A stretch of 54,877 nt of DNA from Streptomyces bicolor (GTDB lineage Bacteria; Actinomycetota; Actinomycetes; Streptomycetales; Streptomycetaceae), in NCBI RefSeq assembly GCF_000719285.1, contig NZ_JOFS01000044.1, positions 1-54,877 on the forward strand, written 5' to 3'. The notes beneath the pieces were generated by a model. The model was not told where the DNA came from. It worked only from the letters and a program-made list of their open reading frames with translations, and did no database searches. Of the stretch, positions 1-8,381 are shown piece by piece. Every line of letters starts with the position of its first letter. Within the stretch, counting starts at the first letter, position 1. The position numbers were made by a program, and so were the translations under genes.

Positions 1-265
1 TCCCCCGTTATGTTTTCCGCGGTCCTGCAACGGGACCGCTGGCCTCCGGGCCCGGCATGGCTGGTCCCCCCTGTCGAACGGATGACCTGGGGGGTGGTGC
101 CACCGGGCCCGAGAGGCGCCGTTGGAGACGCTGATGAGAGGTCCGACTACCGCCCGGCCGAGCGCAATGCCCGGCCCCTTGCGGGCGGCAGGTCTGCATA
201 ACGTGGATGCGCGCACGACGCCAACGCCCAGGCCAGCACGCACGACATCCGTTCGGGAGGACGGC

Positions 266-1468
266 TTGAACGAGCACGACGAGATAGGCGTCTTCCTCGG
301 CCTGGACGTCGGCAAGAGCGCCCATCACGGGCACGGGCTCACCCCGGCCGGCAAGAAGGTCTTCGACAAGCAGCTGCCCAACACCGAACCCAAACTGCGG
401 GAGGTCTTCGCAAAGCTGAAGACCAAGTTCGGCACCGTCCTCGTCGTGGTGGACCAGCCCGCTTCGATCGGAGCCCTGCCGTTGACGGTCGCCCGGGACG
501 CCGACTGCAAGGTCGCCTACCTGCCCGGCTTGTCGATGCGCCGGATCGCCGACCTCTACCCGGGCGAGGCGAAAACCGACGCCCGCGACGCGGCCGTCAT
601 CGCGGACGCCGCCCGCACCATGCCGCACACCCTTCGCTCGCTGGAACTCACCGACGAGATCACCGCCGAACTCACCGTCCTCGTCGGCTTCGACCAGGAC
701 CTCGCAGCCGAGGCCACCCGCACCAGCAACCGGATCAGAGGCCTGCTCACCCAGTTCCACCCGTCCCTGGAACGGGTTCTGGGCCCGCGTCTGGATCACC
801 AAGCGGTCACCTGGCTGCTGGAACGCTACGGATCCCCGGCAGCCCTGCGAAAAGCCGGACGCCGAAGGCTGGTTGAAGTGATCCGGCCCAAGGCTCCGCG
901 CATGGCGACACGGCTGATCGACGAGGTCTTCGACGCCCTCGACGAGCAGACCGTCGTGGTCCCGGGCACCGGCACCCTGGACGTCGTGATCCCGTCGCTG
1001 GCCCGCTCGCTCGGCGCCGTTCATGAACAAAGACGGGCGGCAGAAGCCCAGATCACAGCCCTGCTGGAGGACCACCCTCTTTCGAAGGTCCTGACGTCGC
1101 TGCCCGGCGTCGGCGTCAGGACCGCCGCAGCCTTGCTGGTCACCGTCGGCGACGGCACCAGCTTCCCCACCGCCGCTCACCTGGCCTCCTACGCCGGCCT
1201 CGCCCCGACCACGAAGTCGTCTGGGACCTCGATTCACGGCGAACATGCGCCCAGAGGCGGCAACCGGCAGCTCAAACGCGCGATGTTCCTGTCGGCGTTC
1301 GCTGCCCTGCACGATCCCGTCTCGCGCACCTATTACGACCGATGCCGGGCCCGCGGAAAGACCCACACCCAGGCCCTTCTCCGACTGGCCCGACAGCGGA
1401 TCAACGTGCTGTTCGCGATGCTCCGCGACGGCACCTTCTACGAACCCCGAACCCCACGCCTCACTTGA
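266..1468 (+). CDS. IS110-family transposase
   Basis: DEDD-type transposase of the IS110 family, which moves its element through a Holliday-junction-like intermediate. The N-terminal RuvC-like domain begins GLDVGK and continues with GEAKTDARDA, which carries acidic catalytic residues. The C-terminal transposase_20 region has the helix-hairpin-helix-like LPGVGVRTAA, then YAGLAPTT and RGGNRQLKRAM, ending close to the stop. I chose the TTG at 266 because GGAGG lies 6 bases upstream and because the protein then begins just before the GLDVGK motif, giving about 400 residues, a normal length. The open frame extends further upstream, but that part does not look like transposase. IS110 elements have short or no terminal repeats, so I cannot fix the ends of the element. 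The gene looks intact. Confidence 0.93.
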   Translation: MNEHDEIGVFLGLDVGKSAHHGHGLTPAGKKVFDKQLPNTEPKLREVFAKLKTKFGTVLVVVDQPASIGALPLTVARDADCKVAYLPGLSMRRIADLYPGEAKTDARDAAVIADAARTMPHTLRSLELTDEITAELTVLVGFDQDLAAEATRTSNRIRGLLTQFHPSLERVLGPRLDHQAVTWLLERYGSPAALRKAGRRRLVEVIRPKAPRMATRLIDEVFDALDEQTVVVPGTGTLDVVIPSLARSLGAVHEQRRAAEAQITALLEDHPLSKVLTSLPGVGVRTAAALLVTVGDGTSFPTAAHLASYAGLAPTTKSSGTSIHGEHAPRGGNRQLKRAMFLSAFAALHDPVSRTYYDRCRARGKTHTQALLRLARQRINVLFAMLRDGTFYEPRTPRLT

Positions 1469-1721
1469 CCAAAGACATAGAGGCACCCCCCTCGACGCCG
1501 CCACTCGGTCGGGAATCAGGAACGGTAGAGCAGTAGCCCTCGGTCTCGGGTAGCCTCCGGAGCGACAAAGCCCAGGCGACGGCGACGAACAACCGCCACG
1601 CCGTCCGATACGGGCCGTTGCCGAACGAGACTTGCAGTAGACGGACAACTCTTCGGGCATAGCCTGGGCAGCCAGACGCTTCCCGCCTCAGTGCCCGACC
1701 AGTCGAGCGCCGCGTACACGG
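1469..1721. other. Stretch with no supported gene
   Basis: No open frame here shows a recognisable domain, good codon use and a ribosome binding site together. It probably contains the right flank of the IS110 element. Confidence 0.4.
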
Positions 1722-1943
1722 TCACTGGCCTGGCCGGGCCCTGCTGCCGGTCAGGAGCCTGTTGGCGCACCAGGCGGCCCACGCGGTCACGGCCCGATAG
1801 AAGGGCATCGAGGTCCAGAACATCACGCTCTGGGCGCTGGGCGGGATGACCGAGATGGGCAGGCGGCGCAGGGCCGGCGCGCGGCCTTCCTCGTAGCCGT
1901 GCGTGGGCCGCTCACCAGTCTCCTCGTCGGCGGGATCGGGCAC
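1722..1943 (-). CDS. Small hypothetical protein, possibly a gene fragment
   Basis: A 73-residue frame starting at a GTG. Its third codon positions are strongly G/C-biased along the whole length, as expected of a real Streptomyces coding sequence. The N-terminus is acidic and proline-rich (PDPADEETGERP). The middle is hydrophobic and tryptophan-rich (MFWTSMPFYRAVTAWAAW), and the end is basic. I do not recognise a family. The same reading frame stays open upstream without a clear ribosome binding site, so this may be the tail of a longer gene that lost its front when neighbouring DNA was rearranged. It lies between an IS110 copy and the LAETG gene. Confidence 0.4.
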   Translation of the reverse strand: MPDPADEETGERPTHGYEEGRAPALRRLPISVIPPSAQSVMFWTSMPFYRAVTAWAAWCANRLLTGSRARPGQ

Positions 1944-2226
1944 TGATGTCGTAGGTAGCGTCGACCTCGGGCGACTTCGAACCCACGGGCAGTGGCTGTG
2001 CGTAGAGCATTAAGGGGTTCGTCCGGGATGCGCCCGGGCGGCTGTAACGAGTTGCCGGGCCACAGGTTGCGTGACAGGCAAGGAGCGGGCGAGGAAACCG
2101 CCCGTTGGAGTGATCCCCTGTCGGATTGTCGCACCACCGGTATGCGTGCGGCCATGATCTGCGGGTCGAGGTCGTCGGCGGACACGCTGTACCGAGCACG
2201 GCAGGCGCCGACGGCTCCAAGTCTCT
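1944..2226. other. Intergenic stretch
   Basis: No complete gene is supported. On the minus strand a GTG at 2185 opens about 14 codons with strong coding bias (MSADDLDPQIMAARIP), after which the bias collapses. This looks like the first codons of a truncated gene. Confidence 0.3.
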
Positions 2227-3294
2227 GTGGGGGTTTCTCAGTTGCACACGAACGTCTTCAGCATGCCCGCACGCCCAGCCGCTCTCCTGAGCGTCTCGGC
2301 TCTGGCGATCGGCGGCGCACTGGCCGTCGGCCCGGCCTATGCCGGACCCGCCAACGAACGCTCCGGGTCCACCGGCAAGGCGACCGCCGTCGCAGCAGCT
2401 GCCGACCTCGGCGTCTCCGTGGAGGGCGTGGGCGACGTTCCGGTGAAAAAGTCGCTCGGCGACCTGAGCGCGCCCGGGGACGCGGAACAGACGCTGCTCA
2501 CCGCCGGGGTGAACGGTGCGAACAAGGGGCAGCCCACAACTCTGGTCGAGGCCGAGGTCGCGCATTCCAGCGTCAAGGCGGACGCGCACCGGTCGGTGGG
2601 CGACGTCAAGCTCGTCGGCGTACGGGCCTACGCACCCGGCCTGCCCGCCAACCCGCTGCTGAGCGCCGACCTTCTGAAGGCCACGGCCCTGTGCGAGACG
2701 GGCAAGAAGCCGACCGCGAAGGCCGCGCTGGCGGACAACGTGACCGTCCTCGGCAAGCCCGTCCCCGTGAACGGGCCCGGCGACCAGCACGTCGAGGTGC
2801 CCGGCGTCGGCACCGTCGACCTCGTCCTGGAGCACGCGACCACGACGGACAGCACGGGGGCCGCCACCGCGCTTCGGCTGAAGTACACAGTGACCCCTGC
2901 CAAGTTGGGTGTGGTGAAGGCATCCGGAGAGATCGTTCTCGCCGAGGCCACCTGCGCGATGCCGGACGGCTCCGGCGCCGCCCATGACGGTTCGGACAGC
3001 GACGGTTCGAACGGTGAGGGATCCGATGGTGCCGGATCCGGCAGCGGTGTGGCCGAGGGCGGCTCGTCCGACGGCCAGTCCTCCGGCGAGTCCGCCGGTT
3101 CTATGGGCGCCGAGGACGTCGGCTCCGCGGGCAATCAGGCCAGTGCACAGACCGGCGACGACGGCTTGAACCTTGCCGAGACCGGCGGCAACTCTGCCAC
3201 ACCCTTCATCGCCGGCGCGGGCGGGGCACTCCTGCTTGGCGGCGCTGCGGCCATGTACCTCGTCCGTCGCCGCCGCACCACTCAGAACAACTGA
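2227..3294 (+). CDS. SCO1860-family LAETG-anchored cell-wall protein
   Basis: Secreted protein predicted to be linked to peptidoglycan by a class E sortase. It has an N-terminal signal peptide (hydrophobic core ALLSVSALAIGG, cleavage near AYAG). A central domain with one Cys (TALCETGKKP) and VPGVGTVDLVLE matches the Streptomyces SCO1860-type LAETG proteins as I know them. A Gly/Ser/Asp-rich wall-spanning linker follows. The classic sorting signal comes last: LAETG near residue 316, a hydrophobic segment ending AAAMYLV, and the tail RRRRTTQNN. The start is uncertain between GTG 2227, TTG 2242 (GGGGG 8 bases upstream) and ATG 2263, which directly precedes the signal peptide. Family assignment is from memory; the sorting signal is seen directly. 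Confidence 0.9.
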   Translation: MGVSQLHTNVFSMPARPAALLSVSALAIGGALAVGPAYAGPANERSGSTGKATAVAAAADLGVSVEGVGDVPVKKSLGDLSAPGDAEQTLLTAGVNGANKGQPTTLVEAEVAHSSVKADAHRSVGDVKLVGVRAYAPGLPANPLLSADLLKATALCETGKKPTAKAALADNVTVLGKPVPVNGPGDQHVEVPGVGTVDLVLEHATTTDSTGAATALRLKYTVTPAKLGVVKASGEIVLAEATCAMPDGSGAAHDGSDSDGSNGEGSDGAGSGSGVAEGGSSDGQSSGESAGSMGAEDVGSAGNQASAQTGDDGLNLAETGGNSATPFIAGAGGALLLGGAAAMYLVRRRRTTQNN

Positions 3295-3348
3295 CGCGGG
3301 CCCGGTCGCGGGCGGCGCTCCCGCTCGGGGACCGGGGCCGGACCTCGT

Positions 3349-3391
3349 CGAAGCCCATCGCCGCCGGGACCTGCGGCTGCGATGGGCTTCG
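3349..3391. terminator. Probable bidirectional terminator hairpin
   Basis: A 13-bp perfect inverted repeat (CGAAGCCCATCGC at 3349-3361, complement at 3379-3391) with a 17-base loop. It lies between the end of the LAETG gene and the convergent cold-shock remnant. Confidence 0.65.
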
Positions 3392-3419
3392 GCCTGCCGG
3401 GGCCGACGAAGGAGAGCTG

Positions 3420-3628
3420 TACGTGCGGTAGACCTGCTCCGCCTGCGGTCCTTTGGTCCCCTGGGTGACCTCGTATTCGACCTTGTCGCCCTCGTGCAGC
3501 TTCTTGAAACCGGCGCCCTGGATGGCGGAGTAGTGGAGGAACACGTCCGGCCCCGTTGTCCGGCTGGATGAAGCCGAACCCTTGTCGGCGTTGAATCACT
3601 TGGCCGTGTCTGTTGCCGGCAGTCCCAT
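3420..3628 (-). pseudogene. Cold-shock protein (CspA-type) pseudogene
   Basis: Three reading frames together spell a small CSD-fold RNA/DNA-binding protein. The frame from the ATG at 3628 gives KxFNADKG, in which the codon expected to be Trp in KWFN is a TGA stop. The next frame supplies GFGFIQPDNGAG (the RNP1-like motif). A third frame supplies PDVFLHYSAIQGAGFKKL and GDKVEYEVTQGTKGPQAEQV. So one nonsense change and two compensating indels have broken a gene of the usual size of about 67 codons. Beyond EQVY the frame runs into the neighbouring hairpin region. A functional product is very unlikely unless the sequence contains errors. Confidence 0.85.
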
Positions 3629-3710
3629 CCGGGGCCCCAGTAGTTCTCGCCGAAGAAACAAAGCTAAGCGGCTACGGTCCAGGTCAGCGGCCGTTTCGGT
3701 GCCGTGATCG

Positions 3711-4135
3711 TCACTGGGAGGGCTCGGCGGGGCCGGGCAGGACGAGCGCGGGCTCCGCCTCGGCGAGCGCGGCGTGTCCGCCCTTCAGTCCGGGCACGTA
3801 CTTGTAGATGGTGTTGCGGGAGACGCCCAACAGCTTGGCGATCGAGGAGACGGTGTTCCTCGGCCTACTGAGCAGGTCGCGGGCGTGCTGGATCTGTTCG
3901 GGTGTCATGGCGGTGGCCGTCCGAGGCGTGCGCCGCGGGCGCGGGCGGCGTCCAGACCCTCGTTAGTGCCCTGGACGATGAGTTCGCGGATGAACTCGGC
4001 GAGGGCGGCGCAGACGTGGAAGACGAGCCGGCCGCCGGGGCTGGTGGTGTCGAGGTTCTCGTGCAGGGAGGTAAGCCGATGCCGCGCTCGCGAAGCCCGG
4101 CCACGATGGAGATCACGTCCTGGATCGGTTATCGC
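3711..4135 (-). pseudogene. C-terminal remnant of a serine invertase/resolvase
   Basis: The C-terminal two thirds of a Hin/Pin-type serine recombinase is recognisable across three frames. QDVISIVAGLRERGIG comes first, then TTSPGGRLVFHVCAALAEF with LIVQGTNEGLDAARARG. Last, from an ATG at 3908, is the DNA-binding helix-turn-helix TVSSIAKLLGVSRNTIYKYV. The catalytic serine domain is missing and there are at least two frameshifts. The last part, 65 codons from 3908, is an open frame and could in principle make a free HTH peptide, but there is no sign that it does. It lies directly downstream of a second, different recombinase remnant on the same strand. Confidence 0.8.
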
Positions 4136-4194
4136 CGAGGTAAGCCCAAAAGCCGCCAGTAGTGGATCTTGAAGGGGAGTCGGGACACCGGACG

Positions 4195-5208
4195 GTCTCC
4201 TGTTCAGCCCGGGGGCCAGGAACCTCGCCGTCCTGGAGGGCGGTGAAGTCGGTGTGGGCCTGCTCGATGGCTTCGGGGAGCCCTTCGCGCTTGGCGTGTT
4301 CGGCGAGCGCCCTAGATGTATTGATCACGAGCGTTGTTGACGCTGGCCACGGAAGGGCTCTGTCCCTTGCGCTTGCCGGTGGGGATGATGAGGTCGGGCT
4401 GGATCTGCTCGACGGACTCGCCGCCCGCGCGGCGCCGCAGCACAGTGTGGAACATGTCCTCGGTGATGACGGGCGGCCGGCCGCCGTGCTTGCCCTTGCC
4501 AGCCGCGGTGTCGAGCCCTTCGAGCGCCGACTCCCGGATGTTCTCCCGCTCGGTCTCCGCCATCGCCGCGAAGAACGCGAACAGCAGCTTGCCCGGGCCG
4601 GTGGGGTCGTAGATGCCGGGCAGGGGCCCGGCGAGCATCTCCAGGACCAGACCGTGGGCGGTGAGGTGGTCGGCAAAGGCGGTGAGTTCGGCGGCGCCGC
4701 GGCCGAGCCGCTTCATCTGGTACACGGTGAAGATGACCCGGCAGTGCGGGGCATGCGCCTTGACCTCCCGCGCCGCCCTCAGCGCCTCCTCGAACCGGGG
4801 GCGGACCCGCACCCGGGTGCCGATCTTCTCGCTGAAGATCTTGTCCCTCGGGATGCCGTGCTTGCCGAGCGCGTCGAGCTGGGAGTCGAGCTCCTGCCCG
4901 AGCGTCGAGCAGCGGGCGTAGCCGATGCGGATGTCCGCGCTCGGCAGGTCCGGGTCGATCGGCGCCGGCGGCGGGGTGCCGGGCCGCCACGGCCGGCCCG
5001 GGCCGCGGTCGGCCGGGGTGGGCACCCGCAGCGACTTCCTCAGCCGGGGCACCATGGTGAAGCGGCGGGTGTGGTAGGCGGAGGCGACCGCGCCGCCGCG
5101 CGAGCGGCAGGGCGAGCCGGGCTGGGCGCCGCACTTCGGGCAGGCGTGCTATTCGACGTCGTCCGCGTCCGACCGATCGGACGGGAAGGGCTGCCGAGGG
5201 GCCGTCAT
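4195..5208 (-). pseudogene. Serine recombinase with zinc-finger N-terminus, interrupted
   Basis: Resolvase-family serine recombinase. From the ATG at 5208 the frame reads MTAPRQPFPSDRSDADDVE, then hits a TAG at 5151-5149. It continues with a Cys motif (CPKCGAQPGSPC) and the catalytic domain RIGYARCSTLGQ, in which the Ser is the expected nucleophile. KLLFAFFAAMAETERE follows, and then the C-terminal domain. Near 4315 the frame shifts: the expected tail RALAEHAKREGLPEAIEQAH and HTDFTALQ is in another frame. A restart at the ATG at 5055 would give a 247-residue product with the whole catalytic domain but without the zinc-finger part and the normal tail. I judge it a pseudogene, though partial activity cannot be excluded. 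Confidence 0.8.
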
Positions 5209-5434
5209 GGGCCCGGATATTCGCACAATGCAAGTCTCAGAAATGGGTTCGTCCCGCTTTTGAATGAGAACGGGTTCTGCGAACGAATCCGGGTTCGGCG
5301 GGGGCCTGGCAGCCCGTTTCTGATCTTGCTCGCGCGGACCGTTTATGAGAGGCGTGCTCTGCCGGAGCGCACCTCTTTCAGTTTGGCCAGGGTGGTGGTC
5401 AATCGTCGCTGACCTGGCTCCCGTGCCTATTGAG

Positions 5435-6778
5435 TCACCGGAGGATGTGGGCGGCTTCGACCTCGTGGAGGTGGATAAGGATGTCGTACGAGCGGCCGAG
5501 GGCAGTTGCCGGGTCGTCGGTCGACCAGTACAGGCCGTAGGAGCGGGTGGGGCGGGCTGCGGCGAGCCAGGTGACGGCTGCCGGGGGCGCAGCGCGCAGG
5601 TCGATGCTGAAGTCGCGGTGACGGAGCTTGTCGAGGGTGTGCTCGTTGTGGCCCTTCGGGGCCGGTGTGACGGTGTACTCCTGGGGCTGCTGTGCGGTGA
5701 AGTCGGGCAGGGCATTGACGGTGCCCTGGTTGAAGGTCAGGCCGATGCTGACGTAGTCCGGGCCGAGTTGTGCGCGCAGGAAGGCTCCGGTGGACTCCGG
5801 GAACTCGTCCGGGTTGTCGCTGGTGTAGGCGACGTGGCCGTTGTTGGAGGCGAGCAGGATGCGGCCGCCCTCGTGCCGCAGCCACCAGGCGGTGTTGGCG
5901 GCCATGGCCCGGTCGCGGTAGCGCATGCGCTCGGGGAACTGCTCATCGGGGAAGGCATAGCCGGTGAAGCTCTGGGTGATGGCGGCGGCGTTCTGCAGGG
6001 CCCGGGCGTGCGCCCGCTCGGCGTCGCGGCCGGCCGTGCGGGGGCGGCCGTGGTCACGGAGCAGTGCCAGGGCGGCGTCGGCCCGGTCGGCCTCGGCCCG
6101 GCGTGCCGGCACTTCCTTGGTCAGCTGGCCGACCATCCACGGTCCCGCCTGTGTCCCAGCCGCCGGCTTCAGCCCCGCGTAGAGGTCTCCGATGCGCCCG
6201 GCCAGGTCGGGGCGGTGCGCGGCGAGGTAGTCGGTGACGTGGTCGAAGGCGTCGGGTCCGGCGTAGCCGAGGTCGTTGCCCACGAACCGCAGCTGCGGCC
6301 GGTCGGGGTGGGTGAGGTTGTATCGGCGCATCCACTGGATCAGGTCGAGGTACTCCTGGGTGTTCCAGAAGACGTACTGGCCCTGGAACTCGTCCCGCAT
6401 GATCTGCGCGGGATCGCCGATGCCGCGGGTGACGTAGGCGTCCAGGCGCAGGCCGGTGCTCCAACTCGCCTCCAGGGCGAAGGTGGTGAAGCCCTTGGTG
6501 GCGACGAGATGACGGAAGAGCCGCTGCTTGAGCGTGAAGAACTCGTGGGCGCTGTGGCTGGCCTCGCCCAGGCCCACGACGCGGGCGTCGCCGACCATAC
6601 GACCGAGCCCGTTCAGGTCGCTCAGGGGCCGCGCGCTGCGGTTCAGGGCGTCGACCGGCTCGGCGGCCGAGGGGGTCGACGCTGCGGCGGTGCCGGCGCT
6701 CAGGGTCCCGGCGGCGAGGACGGCGGCAGTGGCCAGGCTGAGCAGACGGCGGCGGCTGACGGGGCGGGCGTGGCTCAT
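5435..6778 (-). CDS. Erythromycin-esterase-family protein, exported
   Basis: 447-residue member of the erythromycin esterase / succinoglycan biosynthesis superfamily (EreA/B fold), which hydrolyses macrolide lactones or related esters. Family signatures seen: LGEASHSAHEFFTLK, with the key Glu and His; FALEASWSTG; RFVGNDLGYAGP; the RYRDRAMAANTAWWL helix; and ASNNGHVAY, with a second active-site His. The start is the ATG at 6778, with GGGAG upstream. The N-terminus SRRRLLSLATAAVLAAG looks like a twin-arginine or Sec signal, so the enzyme is probably secreted. It is divergent from a TetR regulator with 122 bases between the starts, suggesting TetR-controlled expression. The substrate is unknown: most Streptomyces members are not proven macrolide esterases. 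Confidence 0.9.
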   Translation of the reverse strand: MSHARPVSRRRLLSLATAAVLAAGTLSAGTAAASTPSAAEPVDALNRSARPLSDLNGLGRMVGDARVVGLGEASHSAHEFFTLKQRLFRHLVATKGFTTFALEASWSTGLRLDAYVTRGIGDPAQIMRDEFQGQYVFWNTQEYLDLIQWMRRYNLTHPDRPQLRFVGNDLGYAGPDAFDHVTDYLAAHRPDLAGRIGDLYAGLKPAAGTQAGPWMVGQLTKEVPARRAEADRADAALALLRDHGRPRTAGRDAERAHARALQNAAAITQSFTGYAFPDEQFPERMRYRDRAMAANTAWWLRHEGGRILLASNNGHVAYTSDNPDEFPESTGAFLRAQLGPDYVSIGLTFNQGTVNALPDFTAQQPQEYTVTPAPKGHNEHTLDKLRHRDFSIDLRAAPPAAVTWLAAARPTRSYGLYWSTDDPATALGRSYDILIHLHEVEAAHILR

Positions 6779-6851
6779 GACATCTCCCTCGACTGGTGGG
6801 TGCGGCACGACAGTACTCAAAATTTGGGCGCTTGCACAAGACGAACGCCTC

Positions 6852-6883
6852 AGGCGTATGCCTCATGCACTCGCGCAATGCAT
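6852..6883. promoter_or_regulatory. Candidate TetR operator palindromes
   Basis: Two palindromic elements lie in the divergent intergenic region: AGGCGTATGCCT (6852-6863), and ATGCA and TGCAT arms separated by 9 bases (6865-6883). They are 18 bases upstream of the regulator start and 74 bases from the esterase start, a natural place for an autoregulatory operator. Function is inferred. Confidence 0.45.
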
Positions 6884-6900
6884 CGGGTAGCGTTCTGGGC

Positions 6901-7491
6901 ATGGGAAATCGCGAGGATCTACTGGCGGGGGCCAGGCGCTGCCTGGAGGAGAAGGGCTGGGCCCGGACCACGGTGCGCGACATCGTGACGGCGGCCGGCG
7001 GCGTGAGCATGGCGGCCATCGGCTACCACTTCGGCTCCCGTGAGGCGCTCTTGAACGCCGCGCTCATCGACGCGATCGACGAGTGGGGCACACGGATCGG
7101 CCGCACACTGGCCTCCTTCGGCGAAGCCGGAAGCAGCCCGGCCGTGCGCTACGAGGCGATGTGGGCGGAGATCATCAAGTCCTTCCGGGACGACCGGACG
7201 CTGTGGCTGGCCACGTTCGAAGCCCTGCTCCAGGCGGAACACTCCGACGATCTGCGCCGCTACCTGGCCGGAAGTCAGGCCCTGGGCCGCCAGGGTCTGG
7301 CCGCGCTGCTGCTCAGCACACCCGAGGACGAGGTCGGCGACACCGCCGCCCGCACCCTGGGCGCCGCACAGATGGCCCTGTTCACCGGTCTGATGACGCA
7401 GTGGCTCACCGACCCCGACCAGGCTTCCGACGCCTCTGAAATCGTCGCAGGTCTACGCGCCCTCACCCGCATCGTCGACGCACACGAGTAG
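6901..7491 (+). CDS. TetR-family transcriptional regulator
   Basis: 196-residue TetR regulator. The N-terminal helix-turn-helix is clear: ARRCLEEKGWARTTVRDIVT, then AAGGVSMAAIGYHFGSREAL. The rest is an all-helical ligand-binding and dimerisation domain without an obvious known ligand signature. The start is the ATG at 6901; the frame is open further upstream, but that part would overlap the operator region. Its position, divergent from the esterase-family gene, makes it the probable repressor of that gene. Its stop codon is followed within 4 bases by an IS5 transposase remnant, so the downstream neighbour has been replaced, but the regulator itself looks full length. Confidence 0.92.
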   Translation: MGNREDLLAGARRCLEEKGWARTTVRDIVTAAGGVSMAAIGYHFGSREALLNAALIDAIDEWGTRIGRTLASFGEAGSSPAVRYEAMWAEIIKSFRDDRTLWLATFEALLQAEHSDDLRRYLAGSQALGRQGLAALLLSTPEDEVGDTAARTLGAAQMALFTGLMTQWLTDPDQASDASEIVAGLRALTRIVDAHE

Positions 7492-7494
7492 CCA

Positions 7495-7770
7495 AGGCAT
7501 CGACGCCACAACCGCCGATACCTGCGGCGACGGCAGATCCGGCACACGATCCCCGAACGCCGGGACCAGCGGGCCAACCGCCAACGCCGTGGAAGCCGCG
7601 GCGGCCGACCCACCGGCTTCGACCAGACCCGCTCTGCCCGCAGGAACGAAGTCGAACGAACCGTTAACGCCCTCAAGGGCTTCCGGGCGGTCGCCACCAG
7701 ATACGACAAGAGAGCCTACGTCGTCCATGGCACGGTGACCCTCGCCGTGATCCGGCTATGGCTGCGGTAA
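7495..7770 (+). pseudogene. IS5-family transposase C-terminal remnant
   Basis: About 90 codons giving the end of an IS5-type DDE transposase: RHTIPERRDQRANRQRRGSR, then GGRPTGFDQ, RRNEVERTVNALKGFRAVAT (containing the last catalytic Glu in NEVERT) and the tail YVVHGTVTLAVIRLWLR before TAA. The first two thirds of the transposase are missing. The remnant begins immediately after the TetR stop codon, which marks a recombination junction. Confidence 0.85.
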
Positions 7771-7787
7771 GGACTCGCCGGACAGCC

Positions 7788-8150
7788 TTAGGGAGCGGTG
7801 AGTTCGACGACGACGTCGTACACCCCGGGGTTCGGCGTGATCGGCTGCTTGGTCTGCTCCCGTGCGGCCTGCGTGCGCGACGCGAAGTCGGGGTCGGCGG
7901 TGGCGGCCTCCCACGCCTCCTGGCTCTCCCAGTGGGAGACGTTGATGAGCTGGAAGCGGGAGCCGGAAGAACGGGCCCTGTGCATACGGGAGTCGATGAA
8001 GCCCGGCTTGTCCCGCATGAGCCTGGCCCGCTGCTCCCACTTCACGACGAACTCGTCGAGCTCGGCGGCGTCGATCTCGAAGACGTTGATGAATGTGACG
8101 GACGAGTCTGATGAGTCGGGGGCCTCGTTACGCTGGGTTTCTGTGGTCAT
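7788..8150 (-). CDS. Antibiotic biosynthesis monooxygenase (ABM) domain protein
   Basis: 120-residue dimeric alpha/beta-barrel protein of the ABM superfamily. Members include cofactor-free quinone-forming oxygenases and haem-degrading enzymes. Visible signature: VTFINVFEIDAAELDEFVVK, then W-E-Q-R, RDKPGFIDSRMHRA, FQLINVSHWESQEAWEAAT, and a final strand VYDVVVELTAP. The WESQEAWEAA segment is the typical helix. The ATG start at 8150 follows a weak purine-rich site. It is transcribed alone and faces an IS5 remnant. The substrate cannot be read from the sequence. Confidence 0.88.
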   Translation of the reverse strand: MTTETQRNEAPDSSDSSVTFINVFEIDAAELDEFVVKWEQRARLMRDKPGFIDSRMHRARSSGSRFQLINVSHWESQEAWEAATADPDFASRTQAAREQTKQPITPNPGVYDVVVELTAP

Positions 8151-8274
8151 GTCGGCACCCTAACGGCGCACCCCAACCGGACCTTGGCCGCCCCTGATCC
8201 ACCGGACACGCCCTAAAGCGTTCAACGACGCTCCCAGGGGTCGGTGACGCGACGGTGTCGGCGTACACGTGAAC

Positions 8275-8342
8275 GTGGCCCTGGCAAGATTTCCGTGAAG
8301 CGGGAGTGTGCCACCGTGCGCCGGTGACGCTCCGTCACGGGT
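8275..8342 (+). repeat. Left terminal inverted repeat of the ISL3 element
   Basis: 68 bases identical to the reverse complement of 9952-10019, starting GTGGCCCTGGCAAGATTTCC. Confidence 0.95.
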
Positions 8343-8381
8343 GGCGGCAGTGTCAGCGAGTGTGATGACCTCGTACGAACG

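Noticed and set aside
8..1660. A 550-codon minus-strand open frame across the IS110 element
   Set aside because: It is opposite the transposase, Arg/Gly-rich and without domains. A mirror frame of high-GC coding DNA.
4162..6988. Long plus-strand frames (416 and 547 codons) opposite the recombinase and esterase genes
   Set aside because: Both are antisense to genes with clear domains and show no motif, signal or ribosome binding site.
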